A DNA stretch of 49,345 nucleotides from an uncultured Azospirillum sp. GTDB taxonomy: Bacteria > Pseudomonadota > Alphaproteobacteria > Azospirillales > Azospirillaceae. The stretch is taken from contig NZ_CAMLJP010000040.1 in NCBI RefSeq assembly GCF_946480385.1, positions 1 to 49,345 of the forward strand, in the 5' to 3' direction. Both the position numbers and the translations under genes were made by a program. Under the pieces are notes generated by a model that worked only from the letters and a program-made list of their open reading frames with translations, was not told the DNA's origin and ran no database searches. Shown here piece by piece: positions 11,501 to 19,057 of the stretch; positions within the stretch are counted from its first letter, which is position 1; the number at the start of each line of letters is the position of its first letter.

Positions 11501-12074
11501 GACCGCCGTCTACGGCTATTGGAAGGCGGCGGCCGACGGCAACGACGTCATCCTATTCGAGGAGGACGGCACCACCGAGGCCGCCCGCTTCTCGCTGCCG
11601 CGTCAGGCCAAGGAGGATGGCGACTGCATCGCCGACTTCCTGCGCGACGTCACCGATCCGGAGCGTGACGTGATCGGCCTGCAGGTCGTCACCATGGGCC
11701 AGCATTGCGCCGAGGTGGCGCGCGAGTGGTTCGCCGAGAACCGCTATCAGGATTATCTCTACCTGCACGGCCTGTCGGTGGAGATGACCGAGGCGATGGC
11801 GGAATATGTCCACGCCCGCATCCGCGCGGAGTTGGGCTACGGCGCCGAGGACAGCCGCGATAAGGAGAAGCTGCTGCAGCAATCCTACCGCGGCAGCCGC
11901 TACAGCTTCGGCTATCCGGCCTGCCCGAACCTGAAGGACCAGGAACAGCTGCTGAAGCTGCTGGACGCCGGCCGGATCGGCATCGAGATGTCGGACGAGG
12001 ACCAGCTCCACCCGGAGCAGAGCACGTCGGCCATCGTCCTGCACCACCCGCGGGCCAAGTACTTCTCGGTGTGA
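8583..12074 (+). CDS. metH: Cobalamin-dependent methionine synthase MetH
   Basis: 1163 residues, compared with about 1227 in E. coli. It transfers the methyl group of 5-methyl-THF to homocysteine through cobalamin. Domains run in the usual order: homocysteine-binding (1-~320) with zinc cysteines C222 (LNCATGP) and C288/C289 (GGCCGTN); pterin-binding (~335-600, starting ERCNANGSKKWRELQ, with VIDSTEYKVLEQAL and LNSINFEDGE); cobalamin-binding (~630-880) with D731-H733-G736 (DVHDIGKN), where H733 is the lower cobalt ligand; and the SAM-dependent reactivation domain (~900-1163, EYVHARIRAELGYG, SFGYPACPNLKDQ). All key residues are present, so it should be functional. It is in line with metF and the regulator. 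Confidence 0.97.
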   Translation: MPHILDTLRDRVLLCDGGFGSRIQALDLDVEKDYWGHENCTDILPLSRPDIVRDIHRGYFEAGADMVETDTFGASPVTLGEFGISEKAFEINQRAVELAREAAESFKDGQPRFVIGSIGPGTKLPSLGHIAYQPAEDSFYVQAAGLIAGGADAILVETCQDPLQIKAAVNGIKRARLEAKSDTPVFVQVTVETTGTLLVGTDIAAAATVIQALDVPLMGLNCATGPLEMSEHVRWLSQNWPGLISVQPNAGLPELVDGKTHYPLRADDFAHWLERFVSEDGVNLVGGCCGTNVPHIAAANQMLRKLAPAGSHRPAPKGRTVHWVPAVASLYSQVTLRQENAFFAIGERCNANGSKKWRELQEKNDWDGCVEMAREQVKEGSHSLDVCTAFVGRDEVAEMNAVISRFAGSVTAPLVIDSTEYKVLEQALALYGGKAILNSINFEDGEEPARKRLALAKKFGAAVIALTIDEEGMAKTPDRKLAIAKRLYDLAVNEYGLAPSDLLFDPLTFTIATGNEDDRKLAIWTLEGIEAIAREMPGCQIILGLSNVSFGLNAAARHVLNSVFLDHAVKKGMTGAIVHVSKILPLHQIPEKEVKTAEDLIFDRRAEGYDPLQAFIALFEGRKAADAKKKARAETVEERLKERIVDGDRTGLEDDLAEAMKTHPPLEIINTYLLDGMKVVGELFGAGKMQLPFVLQSAETMKAAVAWLEPHMEKVEGQQKGTLVLATVKGDVHDIGKNLVDIILTNNGYKVVNLGIKQPVTAIIQAAKEHKATAIGMSGLLVKSTVVMRENLEEMTREGLEVPVLLGGAALTRAYVEGDCVASYGSGRVAYAGDAFDGLTLMDKVVEGSFDQQLAIQQAKRAGKATNRRRVLGQATSAATGPVDKDAVRARRHRLAEGVPVPTPPFWGPKLIDHVPLKTLVTYLNERMLYQLQWGYRKDGKSFEEFKEWAKKELRPVLDRILQIAAKEEILRPTAVYGYWKAAADGNDVILFEEDGTTEAARFSLPRQAKEDGDCIADFLRDVTDPERDVIGLQVVTMGQHCAEVAREWFAENRYQDYLYLHGLSVEMTEAMAEYVHARIRAELGYGAEDSRDKEKLLQQSYRGSRYSFGYPACPNLKDQEQLLKLLDAGRIGIEMSDEDQLHPEQSTSAIVLHHPRAKYFSV

Positions 12075-12101
12075 TTCCCGCTGTTTGAGCGATGATCCTC
12101 A

Positions 12102-12130
12102 GCCGCCCGTTCCGTGTTAGGATGGGCGGC
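12102..12130 (+). promoter_or_regulatory. GC hairpin with -10-like loop before the MNT gene
   Basis: GCCGCCC (12102-12108) pairs with GGGCGGC (12124-12130) around a loop ending GTGTTAGGAT. The right arm runs into the ribosome site GGAGG of the MNT gene. It resembles the element at 8011-8036. It could be a promoter with a structured leader. Confidence 0.35.
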
Positions 12131-12141
12131 GGAGGATTTTC

Positions 12142-12464
12142 ATGGGCACGGTCGACGCACGGAAAGACGAAAAGCTGCAACTCCTGCTGGACCGGATCGT
12201 GCCGGCTCTGGAGCCGGAAGCCGTCTACCTGTTCGGCAGCCGGGCTTCGATGAGGATAGCGACTACGACCTGCTGGTGATCGTCCCCGACGATGCGCCGA
12301 AGGAACGGCGGTCGGCCGTGTTCGCCCATGCAGCCAAGTCCGGGACCGGCATTCCGGCGGACATCGTGCCATGCAGGCGTTCATTTTTCGAAGCGAACAG
12401 GGATCAGGTCGGCACGCTGAGCTACAAGGCCACGCATGAAGGGGTGCGGGTCTATGGGGCTTAG
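12142..12464 (+). pseudogene. MNT-type nucleotidyltransferase (antitoxin-like), frameshifted
   Basis: The gene begins at an ATG with GGAGG 6 bases upstream and reads MGTVDARKDEKLQLLL...EAVYLFGSRA, then runs out of frame and stops at 12279. The rest of the domain (DEDSDYDLLVIVPDDAPKERR...YKATHEGVRVYGA) continues in another frame to 12464. The catalytic core of this family is GSxxxG...SDxDL; here about four codons between GSRA and SDYD are missing, so a deletion of 3n+1 bases is the simplest explanation. MNT proteins of this type pair with HEPN toxins and can inactivate them by nucleotidylation. The neighbouring HEPN gene overlaps the 3' end, as in intact pairs. A sequencing error at this spot is the alternative. 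Confidence 0.78.
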
Positions 12465-12870
12465 AGTTGGACCGGAGGCATGGCTGGAAACGGCATCTGT
12501 CGATCCGCGCGCCGGCCGTGCTTGCCTGTCCGTTTCCGACCCCGTCGTTACTGCTGCCACCTATCATTGCCAGCAAGCTGCCGAGAAGTTGGTCAAGGGG
12601 GTGCCGGTCTGGTTGGACCTGGACGTGCCCCGTTCCCACGATATCGATGCACTTGTCATGCGCATTTCGCGTGATCTGCCAATCAGGGCGAGCCTGTCTA
12701 CTCTCGGGCGCTTCACCGCATTCGCAACCTTGTACCGGTATCCGGGCGAGGCGGGCGAAGTGTCCGATGAACCGACTGCGGAGGAGGTGCTTGGTTGGTT
12801 GGATGAAATAGAAGCCGTTCGGGATAGAATCTCGCTCCACATTTCGACTGCTGGCGGATCTCCTCAATGA
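12454..12870 (+). CDS. HEPN domain protein, partner of the broken MNT gene
   Basis: 138 residues from MGLRVGPEAW; GAAGGGG lies about 9 bases upstream, and the start overlaps the MNT stop by 11 bases, the normal coupling of such pairs. The HEPN helix signature is TYHCQQAAEKLVKG (about 31-44), followed by RSHDIDALVMRI. The C-terminal helix runs EEVLGWLDEIEAVRDRI. HEPN proteins in MNT pairs are candidate ribonucleases or nucleotide-binding partners. A canonical Rx4-6H catalytic motif is not clear here; RDRISLH near the C-terminus fits only formally. Base composition is somewhat lower in GC than the flanking genes. The downstream thioesterase starts within its stop codon (ATGA). Confidence 0.82.
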   Translation: MGLRVGPEAWLETASVDPRAGRACLSVSDPVVTAATYHCQQAAEKLVKGVPVWLDLDVPRSHDIDALVMRISRDLPIRASLSTLGRFTAFATLYRYPGEAGEVSDEPTAEEVLGWLDEIEAVRDRISLHISTAGGSPQ

Positions 12871-13364
12871 CCCCCACCACCCCCCTGACCCTGCACCGCG
12901 AAACCGTCCGCCCGGAGTGGATCGACTACAACGGGCACATGAACGTCGCCTATTACCTGCTGGCCTTCGACCATGCGACGGACGCCGTGCTCGACCGGTT
13001 CGGGATCGGCAAGGCCTATGTGGCGGCGGAGAACCGGTCGGTCTTCGTCGTCGACGCCCACCTGACCTACGCCCGCGAGGTGACGGAGGGGACGCCGCTG
13101 CGTTTCGAGTCGCTTCTGCTCGGCGCCGATGCCAAGCGGCTGCACCTGTTCCACGAGATGCGGCATGCGGAGGAAGGCTGGCTGGCGGCAACGGCGGAGT
13201 TCATGCTGCTGCATGTCGACCTCGGCACCCGCAAGACCGGCGCGTTCCCGCCCGCCGTTGCCGCGGCGCTGACCGAACAGGTGACGGCCCATGCCGCCCA
13301 CCCCCGGCCGCCGCAGGCCGGACGAGCGGTGGCCCGGCTGGATGGGCCTTCGACCGGCCGGTAG
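12867..13364 (+). CDS. Hotdog-fold acyl-CoA thioesterase
   Basis: 165 residues. The N-terminal signature WIDYNGHMNVAYYLLAFD is the 4-hydroxybenzoyl-CoA thioesterase-type motif, with the catalytic Asp in DYNGH. It continues with VVDAHLTYAREVTEGTPLRFES and HLFHEMRHAEEGWLAATAEFMLLHVDL, a pattern seen in thioesterases often linked to carnitine or beta-keto acid metabolism. It hydrolyses acyl-CoA substrates; which one cannot be told. It overlaps the HEPN stop by 4 bases although there is no functional connection, so the coupling may simply reflect where the HEPN/MNT pair inserted. Confidence 0.86.
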   Translation: MTPTTPLTLHRETVRPEWIDYNGHMNVAYYLLAFDHATDAVLDRFGIGKAYVAAENRSVFVVDAHLTYAREVTEGTPLRFESLLLGADAKRLHLFHEMRHAEEGWLAATAEFMLLHVDLGTRKTGAFPPAVAAALTEQVTAHAAHPRPPQAGRAVARLDGPSTGR

Positions 13365-13410
13365 CGTCCGGGTGGTTGAGTTGACGGTTGCTGCCCCCAT
13401 CTATCGAAGT

Positions 13411-13947
13411 ATGAAAACCGCATCCGTCCAGCCGATCCGCTCGCCCGTCCGTACCGGCATCTTCTTCGCCGCCGCTGCCGTCCTGGCCGTCCTTTCCGCC
13501 GCGCCGGCGCTGGCCGATTGCACGGAGGCGGCTCAACCGAAGGTCAATTGGCGCCGCTGCTCGCTGGAGGGGCAGACGCTGACCGGTGTCGACCTCAGCG
13601 GCGCGATGCTGCGCGATGCGACCTTTCAGCGTGCCACGCTGGGGGAGGCGAAGCTGACCGACGCCGACGGCTATCGCGCCAAGTTCATCAGCGCCACCGC
13701 CCCCGGCGCGGTGTTCGACAAGGCTCGGCTGATTGAGGCGGACTTCACCCGCGCCGACCTGACCGGCGCCAGCTTCCGCGAGGCTGACCTGCGCAATGCC
13801 AAGATGGTGGGCGCATCGCTGGTGCGGGCCGACCTGACCGGTGCCAGATTGTCCGGCACAGACCTGCGCCATGCCGACCTGTCGGGCGCCCGCTGGACCG
13901 ACGGCAAGCATGTCTGCGCGGAGAGTTCGGTCGGTCAGTGCAACTAA
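13411..13947 (+). CDS. Exported pentapeptide-repeat protein
   Basis: 178 residues from MKTASVQPIR; the longer upstream frame reads through the thioesterase gene and is not protein-like. A Sec signal peptide (about 1-33: FFAAAAVLAVLSAAPALA) is followed by DCTEAAQPKVNWRRCSLEGQ and then about ten pentapeptide units (VDLSGAMLRDATFQRATL ... ADLTGARLSGTDLRHADLSGA). Cysteine pairs lie at both ends of the solenoid (C..WRRC and HVCAESSVGQC), which could form disulfides capping the beta-helix in the periplasm. The function is unknown. There is no clear ribosome site within 12 bases of the ATG. Confidence 0.83.
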   Translation: MKTASVQPIRSPVRTGIFFAAAAVLAVLSAAPALADCTEAAQPKVNWRRCSLEGQTLTGVDLSGAMLRDATFQRATLGEAKLTDADGYRAKFISATAPGAVFDKARLIEADFTRADLTGASFREADLRNAKMVGASLVRADLTGARLSGTDLRHADLSGARWTDGKHVCAESSVGQCN

Positions 13948-14068
13948 TCGGATGAGGCGCAACCAAACCGTTTGCAGCATCTCGTCACTCTTCTAAAAAC
14001 CTTCTTGCCGTAAGGGCTTGCGCCGCGTACCGTTCGAAATCGAATGAATTTTTGAACGGACGACAGTC

Positions 14069-15097
14069 GTGGCAACCGCGGAGGATTTCGAGCGTTCCAG
14101 CGGCCTCGCCGCAAAGGCCATGGAGCGGATGCTGTCCGATGGCCTTCCGCCCACCCCGGAAAATTTCACGCTCTGGTACGTCTATTTCAGCGGGAACAAC
14201 CCCGACCTGACCCGCGCCATGGATCTGGCGCGGCGGGACGGGCTGGGCGTTTCGCAAACCCTGTGCGACGAGCTGTATAAGCGCTTCTTCACCACGGATG
14301 CGGAAGCGCAGGCGATCCGCGAGACCTCCGACAAGGCGCGCTTCGCGCTGGGCCGCATCCTTGAACAGCTGGGCAATGTCGGGTCGGAGACGGAGCGTTA
14401 CGGCAATGCCCTGTCCGGTTTCCGGGAAGAGCTGGACCAGCCGCTCAGCCTGCCGGAACTGCGCGCCATGATCGCCGCCATCGCCGCGGAAACCAGGGAA
14501 ATCGTCGACCACCAGGCCGCCCTGCAATCGCAGCTTCAGGAATCGAGCCAGCAGCTGGCGGAGATGCGGGTCAGCCTGGACAGCGCCCGGCGCGAGGCGC
14601 TGACCGACGGTCTGACCGGCATCGGCAACCGCAAGGCCTTCGACCAGATGCTGCAGGAGGCGATGGACGCCTCCGTGCGCGACGAGCAGCCGCTGTCGCT
14701 GCTGATGGTCGACATCGACCATTTCAAGGCTTTCAACGACACCCATGGCCATCTTGTCGGCGACCATGTGCTGAAGCTGGTCGCCCGCATGCTGACCGAA
14801 TGCATCAAGGGCCGCGACACCGCCACCCGCTATGGCGGGGAGGAGTTCGCGATCATCCTGCCGCGCACCAGCCTGGACAACGCCATCAAGCTGGCGGAGC
14901 AGGTGCGGACCTTCGTCGGCGGCCGCCAGATCGTGAACAAGGCGCGCAACGCCAATTACGGCACCGTCGCCCTGTCGGTCGGCGTCGCCCAGTTCCGCCC
15001 CGGCGAACAGGCGATGGCACTGGTCCGCCGGGCCGATCAGGCGCTCTATTCCGCCAAGCGCGGCGGCCGCAACCGCGTGTCGGTCGAGGCCGGCTGA
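14069..15097 (+). CDS. Diguanylate cyclase (GGDEF domain)
   Basis: 342 residues with a GTG start preceded by ACGGA. Residues 1-~130 are a helical N-terminal region without a recognised sensor name (PPTPENFTLWYVYFSGNNPDL, often seen ahead of GGDEF domains in this group). A coiled-coil (about 140-172) leads to a GGDEF domain (~175-340): DGLTGIGNRKAFD, LLMVDIDHFKAFNDTHGH, and the active site RYGGEEF with G256-F260 intact, so c-di-GMP synthesis is expected. The product-inhibition site RxxD is degenerate (KGRD). No membrane segment is seen, so it is cytoplasmic. Confidence 0.92.
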   Translation: MATAEDFERSSGLAAKAMERMLSDGLPPTPENFTLWYVYFSGNNPDLTRAMDLARRDGLGVSQTLCDELYKRFFTTDAEAQAIRETSDKARFALGRILEQLGNVGSETERYGNALSGFREELDQPLSLPELRAMIAAIAAETREIVDHQAALQSQLQESSQQLAEMRVSLDSARREALTDGLTGIGNRKAFDQMLQEAMDASVRDEQPLSLLMVDIDHFKAFNDTHGHLVGDHVLKLVARMLTECIKGRDTATRYGGEEFAIILPRTSLDNAIKLAEQVRTFVGGRQIVNKARNANYGTVALSVGVAQFRPGEQAMALVRRADQALYSAKRGGRNRVSVEAG

Positions 15098-15118
15098 CCC
15101 GCACCGCCCGGCGGACGG

Positions 15119-16210
15119 TCAGCCGGCCAGCCCCCGCCGCACTTCCTCGGTCCCGCGCAACAGGTCGGCGACCAGCTCCCCCGCCGGGCGCCGCCGCGCC
15201 AGCCCCAGCCCCTGACCGGCCCACAGCGACAGGAACTCCGCCTGCCCGGTCTTGCCGGCAGCGGTGCGCAGCGGCCGGGTCAGCGTGTTCTGCAAGGGGA
15301 AGGGCAGCACCGCGTCGGGCGCGTCCGGGTCCTCCACCGTCTCCATGAAACGGTTGACGATGCCGCGCGCCGGCCGGCCGGAAAAGGCGCGGGTGATGCG
15401 GGTCTGGTCCTCCCGCGCCGCCAGGATGGCGGCCTTGTGCGCCTCCGGAATGCCAGCCTCTTCGGTGGTCAGGAAGACGGTGCCCATCTGCACCGCCGTC
15501 GCGCCCAGCGCCAGCGCCGCGGCGATGCCGCGCCCGTCCATGATGCCGCCCGACGCGATCACCGGCACGCCCACCGCGTCCGCCACCTGCGGCACCAGCG
15601 CCATCGTGCCGATCAGATTGGCCCCCCGATCCTTCCAGGCATCGCCGAGGAAGCTGCCGCGATGCCCGCCGGCCTCGCCGCCCTGGGCGATCACCGCATC
15701 GACGCCGACCTGCTCCAGAGCCACCGCCTCCGCCACCGTTGTCACGGTGCCCAGCACCCTGATGCCGCGCGCCTTGGCCGCGGCGACGCTGTCGGCCGGT
15801 GGCAGCCCGAAGGTGACGCTGTAGAAGGCCGCCCCGCTGTCCAGCACGGCCGCCATCTGGCGGTCGAACGCATCGCCAGAGTAAGCGGGTTCCTCCGCCT
15901 CCGGCAGTCCGAGCTCGCCGTAGAAGGGCCTCACGCGGGACAGGGCCTCGGCCATCATCGGCGCCGGGCCGGGGGCCGGCGTCGGCGCGAACAGGTTGAT
16001 GCCGAAGGGCAGGGCGGTGCGGTCACGGATGTCGCGTGCCCGCTCGGCGATCTGCGCCCCGGTCAGATAGGCAGCGCCGACGAAGCCCAGCCCGCCGGCC
16101 TCGTTGACCGCCGCCACCAGCGCCGCCGTATCGCCACCACCCGCCATCGGCGCCTGGATCACCGGCGACCGCAGCCCCAGCCGTTCAAGGGAGTCCGTAT
16201 GAGAGGGCAT
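15119..16210 (-). CDS. Nitronate monooxygenase (2-nitropropane dioxygenase family, FMN)
   Basis: 363 residues. It is an FMN-dependent TIM barrel that oxidises alkyl nitronates; in bacteria the physiological substrate is probably propionate 3-nitronate. Evidence: SPVIQAPMAGGGDTAALVAAV near the N-terminus, FGINLFAP, GVDAVIAQGGEAGGHRG (catalytic His region), VPVIASGGIMDGRGIAAALALGATAVQMGTVFLTTEEAG (FMN phosphate site), and the C-terminal LSLWAGQGLGLARRRPAGELV. It converges on the diguanylate cyclase with a 21-base gap. A palindrome 83-97 bases upstream may be its operator. Confidence 0.9.
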   Translation of the reverse strand: MPSHTDSLERLGLRSPVIQAPMAGGGDTAALVAAVNEAGGLGFVGAAYLTGAQIAERARDIRDRTALPFGINLFAPTPAPGPAPMMAEALSRVRPFYGELGLPEAEEPAYSGDAFDRQMAAVLDSGAAFYSVTFGLPPADSVAAAKARGIRVLGTVTTVAEAVALEQVGVDAVIAQGGEAGGHRGSFLGDAWKDRGANLIGTMALVPQVADAVGVPVIASGGIMDGRGIAAALALGATAVQMGTVFLTTEEAGIPEAHKAAILAAREDQTRITRAFSGRPARGIVNRFMETVEDPDAPDAVLPFPLQNTLTRPLRTAAGKTGQAEFLSLWAGQGLGLARRRPAGELVADLLRGTEEVRRGLAG

Positions 16211-16292
16211 GTCCGCCTCCGTCGCTTCGACAAGTGAGGCGATGCTACGCCCCGGCGTTCTTCACGACCAATGACTTGTTCTGAAGGAGGAG

Positions 16293-16307
16293 TTCACTTG
16301 AAGTGAA
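16293..16307. promoter_or_regulatory. 15-bp palindrome upstream of the nitronate monooxygenase gene
   Basis: TTCACTT-G-AAGTGAA has perfect 7-bp arms around a single base. It lies in the 112-bp gap between the ABC-F gene and the nitronate monooxygenase, 83 bases before the latter's start. A similar ACTTG occurs at 16273-16277. The spacing suits a dimeric winged-helix repressor; no regulator gene lies beside it. Confidence 0.45.
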
Positions 16308-16322
16308 GGGAGGTTCCGGGGA

Positions 16323-17945
16323 TCAGCTCCGCAGCCCCGGCGCCTCCTGCCCGGTGCGCTCGACATACTCGGTGTAGCCGCCGCCATACTGGTGGATCCC
16401 CTCCGGCGTCAGTTCCAGCACGCGGTTGGACAATGCTGCCAGGAAATGGCGGTCGTGCGACACGAACAGCATCGTGCCCTCATAGGCCGCCAGCGCCTGG
16501 ATCAGCATCTGCTTGGTGTCGAGGTCCAGGTGGTTGGTCGGCTCGTCCAGCACCAGGAAGTTGGGCGGGTTGAACAGCATGATCGCCATCACCAGACGGG
16601 CCTTCTCGCCGCCCGACAGCACGCGGCACTTCTTCTCCACATCGTCGCCGGAGAAGCCGAAACAGCCGGCCAGCGCCCGCAGCGAGCCCTGGCTGGCCTG
16701 CGGGAAATGCGCCTCCAGCGATTCGAAGATGGTCTGGTCACCGTCCAGCAGCTCCATCGCGTGCTGCGAGAAATAGCCCATCTTGACGCTGCCGCCGACG
16801 GTGACGGTGCCGCTGTCGGGCTCGGCCGCGCCGGCGATCAGCTTCAGCAGGGTCGATTTGCCGGCGCCGTTGACGCCCATGACGCACCAGCGCTCCTTGC
16901 GGCGGATGGTAAGGTCCAGCCCTTCATAGATGGCGCGGCTGCCATAGCCCTTGTGGACATTCTTCAGAACCGCGACGTCGTCGCCGGAGCGCGGGGCCGG
17001 CGGGAAGTCGAAGGTCACCACCTGACGGCGCTTGGGCGGCTCGAAGCGTTCGATCTTGTCCAGCTTCTTGACCCGGCTCTGCACCTGGGAGGCGTGCGAG
17101 GCGCGGGCCTTGAAGCGCTCGATGAACTTCAGCTCCTTCGCCAGCATCGCCTGCTGGCGTTCGAACTGCGCCTCCTGCTGCTTCTCCTTCAGCGCCCGCT
17201 GCTTCTCGTAGAAGGCGTAGTCGCCCGAATAGCTGGTCAGCGTTCCGCCGTCGATCTCGATGATCTTGGTGACGATGCGGTTCATGAACTCGCGGTCGTG
17301 CGAGGTCATCAGCAGGGCGCCCTCATAGCCCTTCAGGAAGCCTTCCAGCCAGATCAGGCTCTCGATGTCCAGATGGTTGCTCGGCTCGTCGAGCAGCATG
17401 GCGTCGGGGCGCATCAGCAGGATGCGGGCCAGCGCCACGCGCATCTTCCAGCCGCCCGAAAGCCCGCCGACGTCGCCGTCCATCATCTCCTGGCTGAAGC
17501 TCAAGCCGGCCAGCACCTCGCGCGCCTTGCCCTCCAGCTCATAGCCGCCCAACTCGTCGAAACGGGCCTGCACCTCGCCATAGCGTTCGATGATGGCGTC
17601 CATCTCGTCGGCGCGGTCGGGATCGGCCATGGCGGCTTCCAGCTCCGCCAGTTCGGCGGCGACGACGCTGACCGGCCCGGCGCCGTCCATCACCTCCGCC
17701 ACGGCGGAACGGCCGGACATCTCGCCGACATCCTGGTTGAAATAGCCGATGCTGACCTGCTTCTCGATCGCCACCTGACCGCCGTCCGGCTGTTCCTCGC
17801 CGGTGATCATGCGGAACAGGGTCGTCTTGCCGGCGCCATTGGGACCGACCAGTCCGATCTTTTCACCCCGGTTGAGCGCGGCGGAGGCCTCCAGGAACAG
17901 GATGCGGTGGCCGTTCTGCTTGCTGACGTTATCGAAGCGGATCAT
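16323..17945 (-). CDS. ABC-F family ATPase
   Basis: 540 residues, soluble, with two ABC domains and no membrane segments. The first has GPNGAGKTTLFRMI, signature LSGGWKMRVALARIL and Walker B MLLDEPSNHLD. The linker (about 230-310) is charged and coiled-coil, as in the ABC-F ribosome-interacting arm. The second has GVNGAGKSTLLKLI, LSGGEKARLVMAIM and VLDEPTNHLD. ABC-F proteins act on the ribosome to relieve stalling or alter tRNA positioning. It is distinct from the ettA at the window's start, so the window contains two subtypes. The C-terminus is short, without the extended basic tail of Uup. The subtype was not assigned. Confidence 0.92.
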   Translation of the reverse strand: MIRFDNVSKQNGHRILFLEASAALNRGEKIGLVGPNGAGKTTLFRMITGEEQPDGGQVAIEKQVSIGYFNQDVGEMSGRSAVAEVMDGAGPVSVVAAELAELEAAMADPDRADEMDAIIERYGEVQARFDELGGYELEGKAREVLAGLSFSQEMMDGDVGGLSGGWKMRVALARILLMRPDAMLLDEPSNHLDIESLIWLEGFLKGYEGALLMTSHDREFMNRIVTKIIEIDGGTLTSYSGDYAFYEKQRALKEKQQEAQFERQQAMLAKELKFIERFKARASHASQVQSRVKKLDKIERFEPPKRRQVVTFDFPPAPRSGDDVAVLKNVHKGYGSRAIYEGLDLTIRRKERWCVMGVNGAGKSTLLKLIAGAAEPDSGTVTVGGSVKMGYFSQHAMELLDGDQTIFESLEAHFPQASQGSLRALAGCFGFSGDDVEKKCRVLSGGEKARLVMAIMLFNPPNFLVLDEPTNHLDLDTKQMLIQALAAYEGTMLFVSHDRHFLAALSNRVLELTPEGIHQYGGGYTEYVERTGQEAPGLRS

Positions 17946-18050
17946 GGGCGACAGGGGTCCTTGGAGGCATGGTGCTTGGGGGCGTGATGGCGGCCCCTTA
18001 TGCCACAGGATGCGTGCCGTGACAGAGTCCTGATCGCCACGGCGGTTTCG

Positions 18051-18938
18051 CTACCGTCCACTCTCCCGCGCCAGCGCCAGGAAGCCGGCGAGATAGTCCA
18101 CCTCCTCCTCGCCGCGACGGATGCCGAGATGGATGCTCTTGCCGATGCCGTCGGCTCCCAGGCGCAGGCTGCGGATGGGCAGGCCGGCCCCTTCCTCCCG
18201 CACCAGCCAGTCCGGCAGAACGGTGACGCCGCGCCCGGCGGCGACCAGTTGCAGCATCAGGTCGGTGGTTTCCGCCGTCCGGTGGCGGCGCGGCCGGCAA
18301 TGGGCGGGCACCAGAAAGCGGGTGTAGATGTCCAGCCGCTCCAGGCTGACCGGCACGGTGATCAACTCCTCGTACAGCAGGTCCTGCGGCTGCACCGCGC
18401 TGCGCCCGGCCAGCGGATGCGCCTCATGCACGACCAGCACGAGTTCGTAATCGAAGACCGACGTGAACAGGATTTCCGGCTGCTCCACCGGGTCGGGGGT
18501 GATCAGCAGGTCGATCTCGTTGTCCAGCAGCGCCGCGACCCCGTCGTAGCGGAACGCCGTGCGCAGGTCGAAATCCACATCCGGCCAGCGCGCCAGATAG
18601 ATGCCGGTCATCCGCATCAGCCAGCGTTCGCATGGATGGCATTCCATCCCCACCCGCAGGGTGCCGCGCCGGCCCGATGCGAAGTCGGCCAGCACCCGCT
18701 CCGCATGCTCGAACTGCGGCAGCAGCCGTTGTGCCAGCGCCAGCAGATGGTTTCCCGCCTGGGTGAAGCGCAGGCTGCGGCCCTTCTTCATCCAGATTTC
18801 GACGCCGTGGCGTTCTTCGAACTTGGCGATGGTGTGGCTCAGCGCAGACTGGCTCAGGTTCAGTCGGCCTGCCGCCGCGGTGACGCTGCCCAACCGGTCC
18901 ACCTCGCGCAGGATCGCAAGGATCTGGCGATCGAGCAT
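18051..18938 (-). CDS. metR: LysR-family transcriptional regulator, MetR-like
   Basis: 295 residues. The N-terminal winged helix (LGSVTAAAGRLNLSQSALSH) is followed by an effector domain whose core closely resembles MetR: GMECHPCERWLMRMTGIYLARWPDVDFDL corresponds to the MetR segment with IECHSCIQWL and SWPQV, then DNEIDLLITPD and VFDYELVLVVHEAHPLA. MetR uses homocysteine as coactivator of methionine biosynthesis genes in enterobacteria. SD CAGGAG is 6 bases from the ATG. It is divergent from an MFS transporter, a usual sign that the regulator controls its neighbour. Orthology to MetR is likely but not certain; the effector may differ. Confidence 0.8.
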   Translation of the reverse strand: MLDRQILAILREVDRLGSVTAAAGRLNLSQSALSHTIAKFEERHGVEIWMKKGRSLRFTQAGNHLLALAQRLLPQFEHAERVLADFASGRRGTLRVGMECHPCERWLMRMTGIYLARWPDVDFDLRTAFRYDGVAALLDNEIDLLITPDPVEQPEILFTSVFDYELVLVVHEAHPLAGRSAVQPQDLLYEELITVPVSLERLDIYTRFLVPAHCRPRRHRTAETTDLMLQLVAAGRGVTVLPDWLVREEGAGLPIRSLRLGADGIGKSIHLGIRRGEEEVDYLAGFLALARESGR

Positions 18939-18941
18939 TCA

Positions 18942-18954
18942 TGACTCCTGTTCA
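18942..18954. promoter_or_regulatory. Possible MetR-type box
   Basis: TGAC-TCCTG-TTCA differs by one base from the E. coli MetR consensus TGAA-N5-TTCA. It lies immediately before the metR-like start and overlaps that gene's ribosome site, in the 119-bp divergent gap with the MFS gene. The overlap means part of the match could be chance. Confidence 0.3.
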
Positions 18955-19057
18955 TCGATCCATGAGGAGAAACCATTTCCGTTCATACTGCCGGGTCGCT
19001 ACTCCTGCATCAATCCTTCCATGGCCGCCATCCGCCGCCCCATCGCCAAAGGAACCC

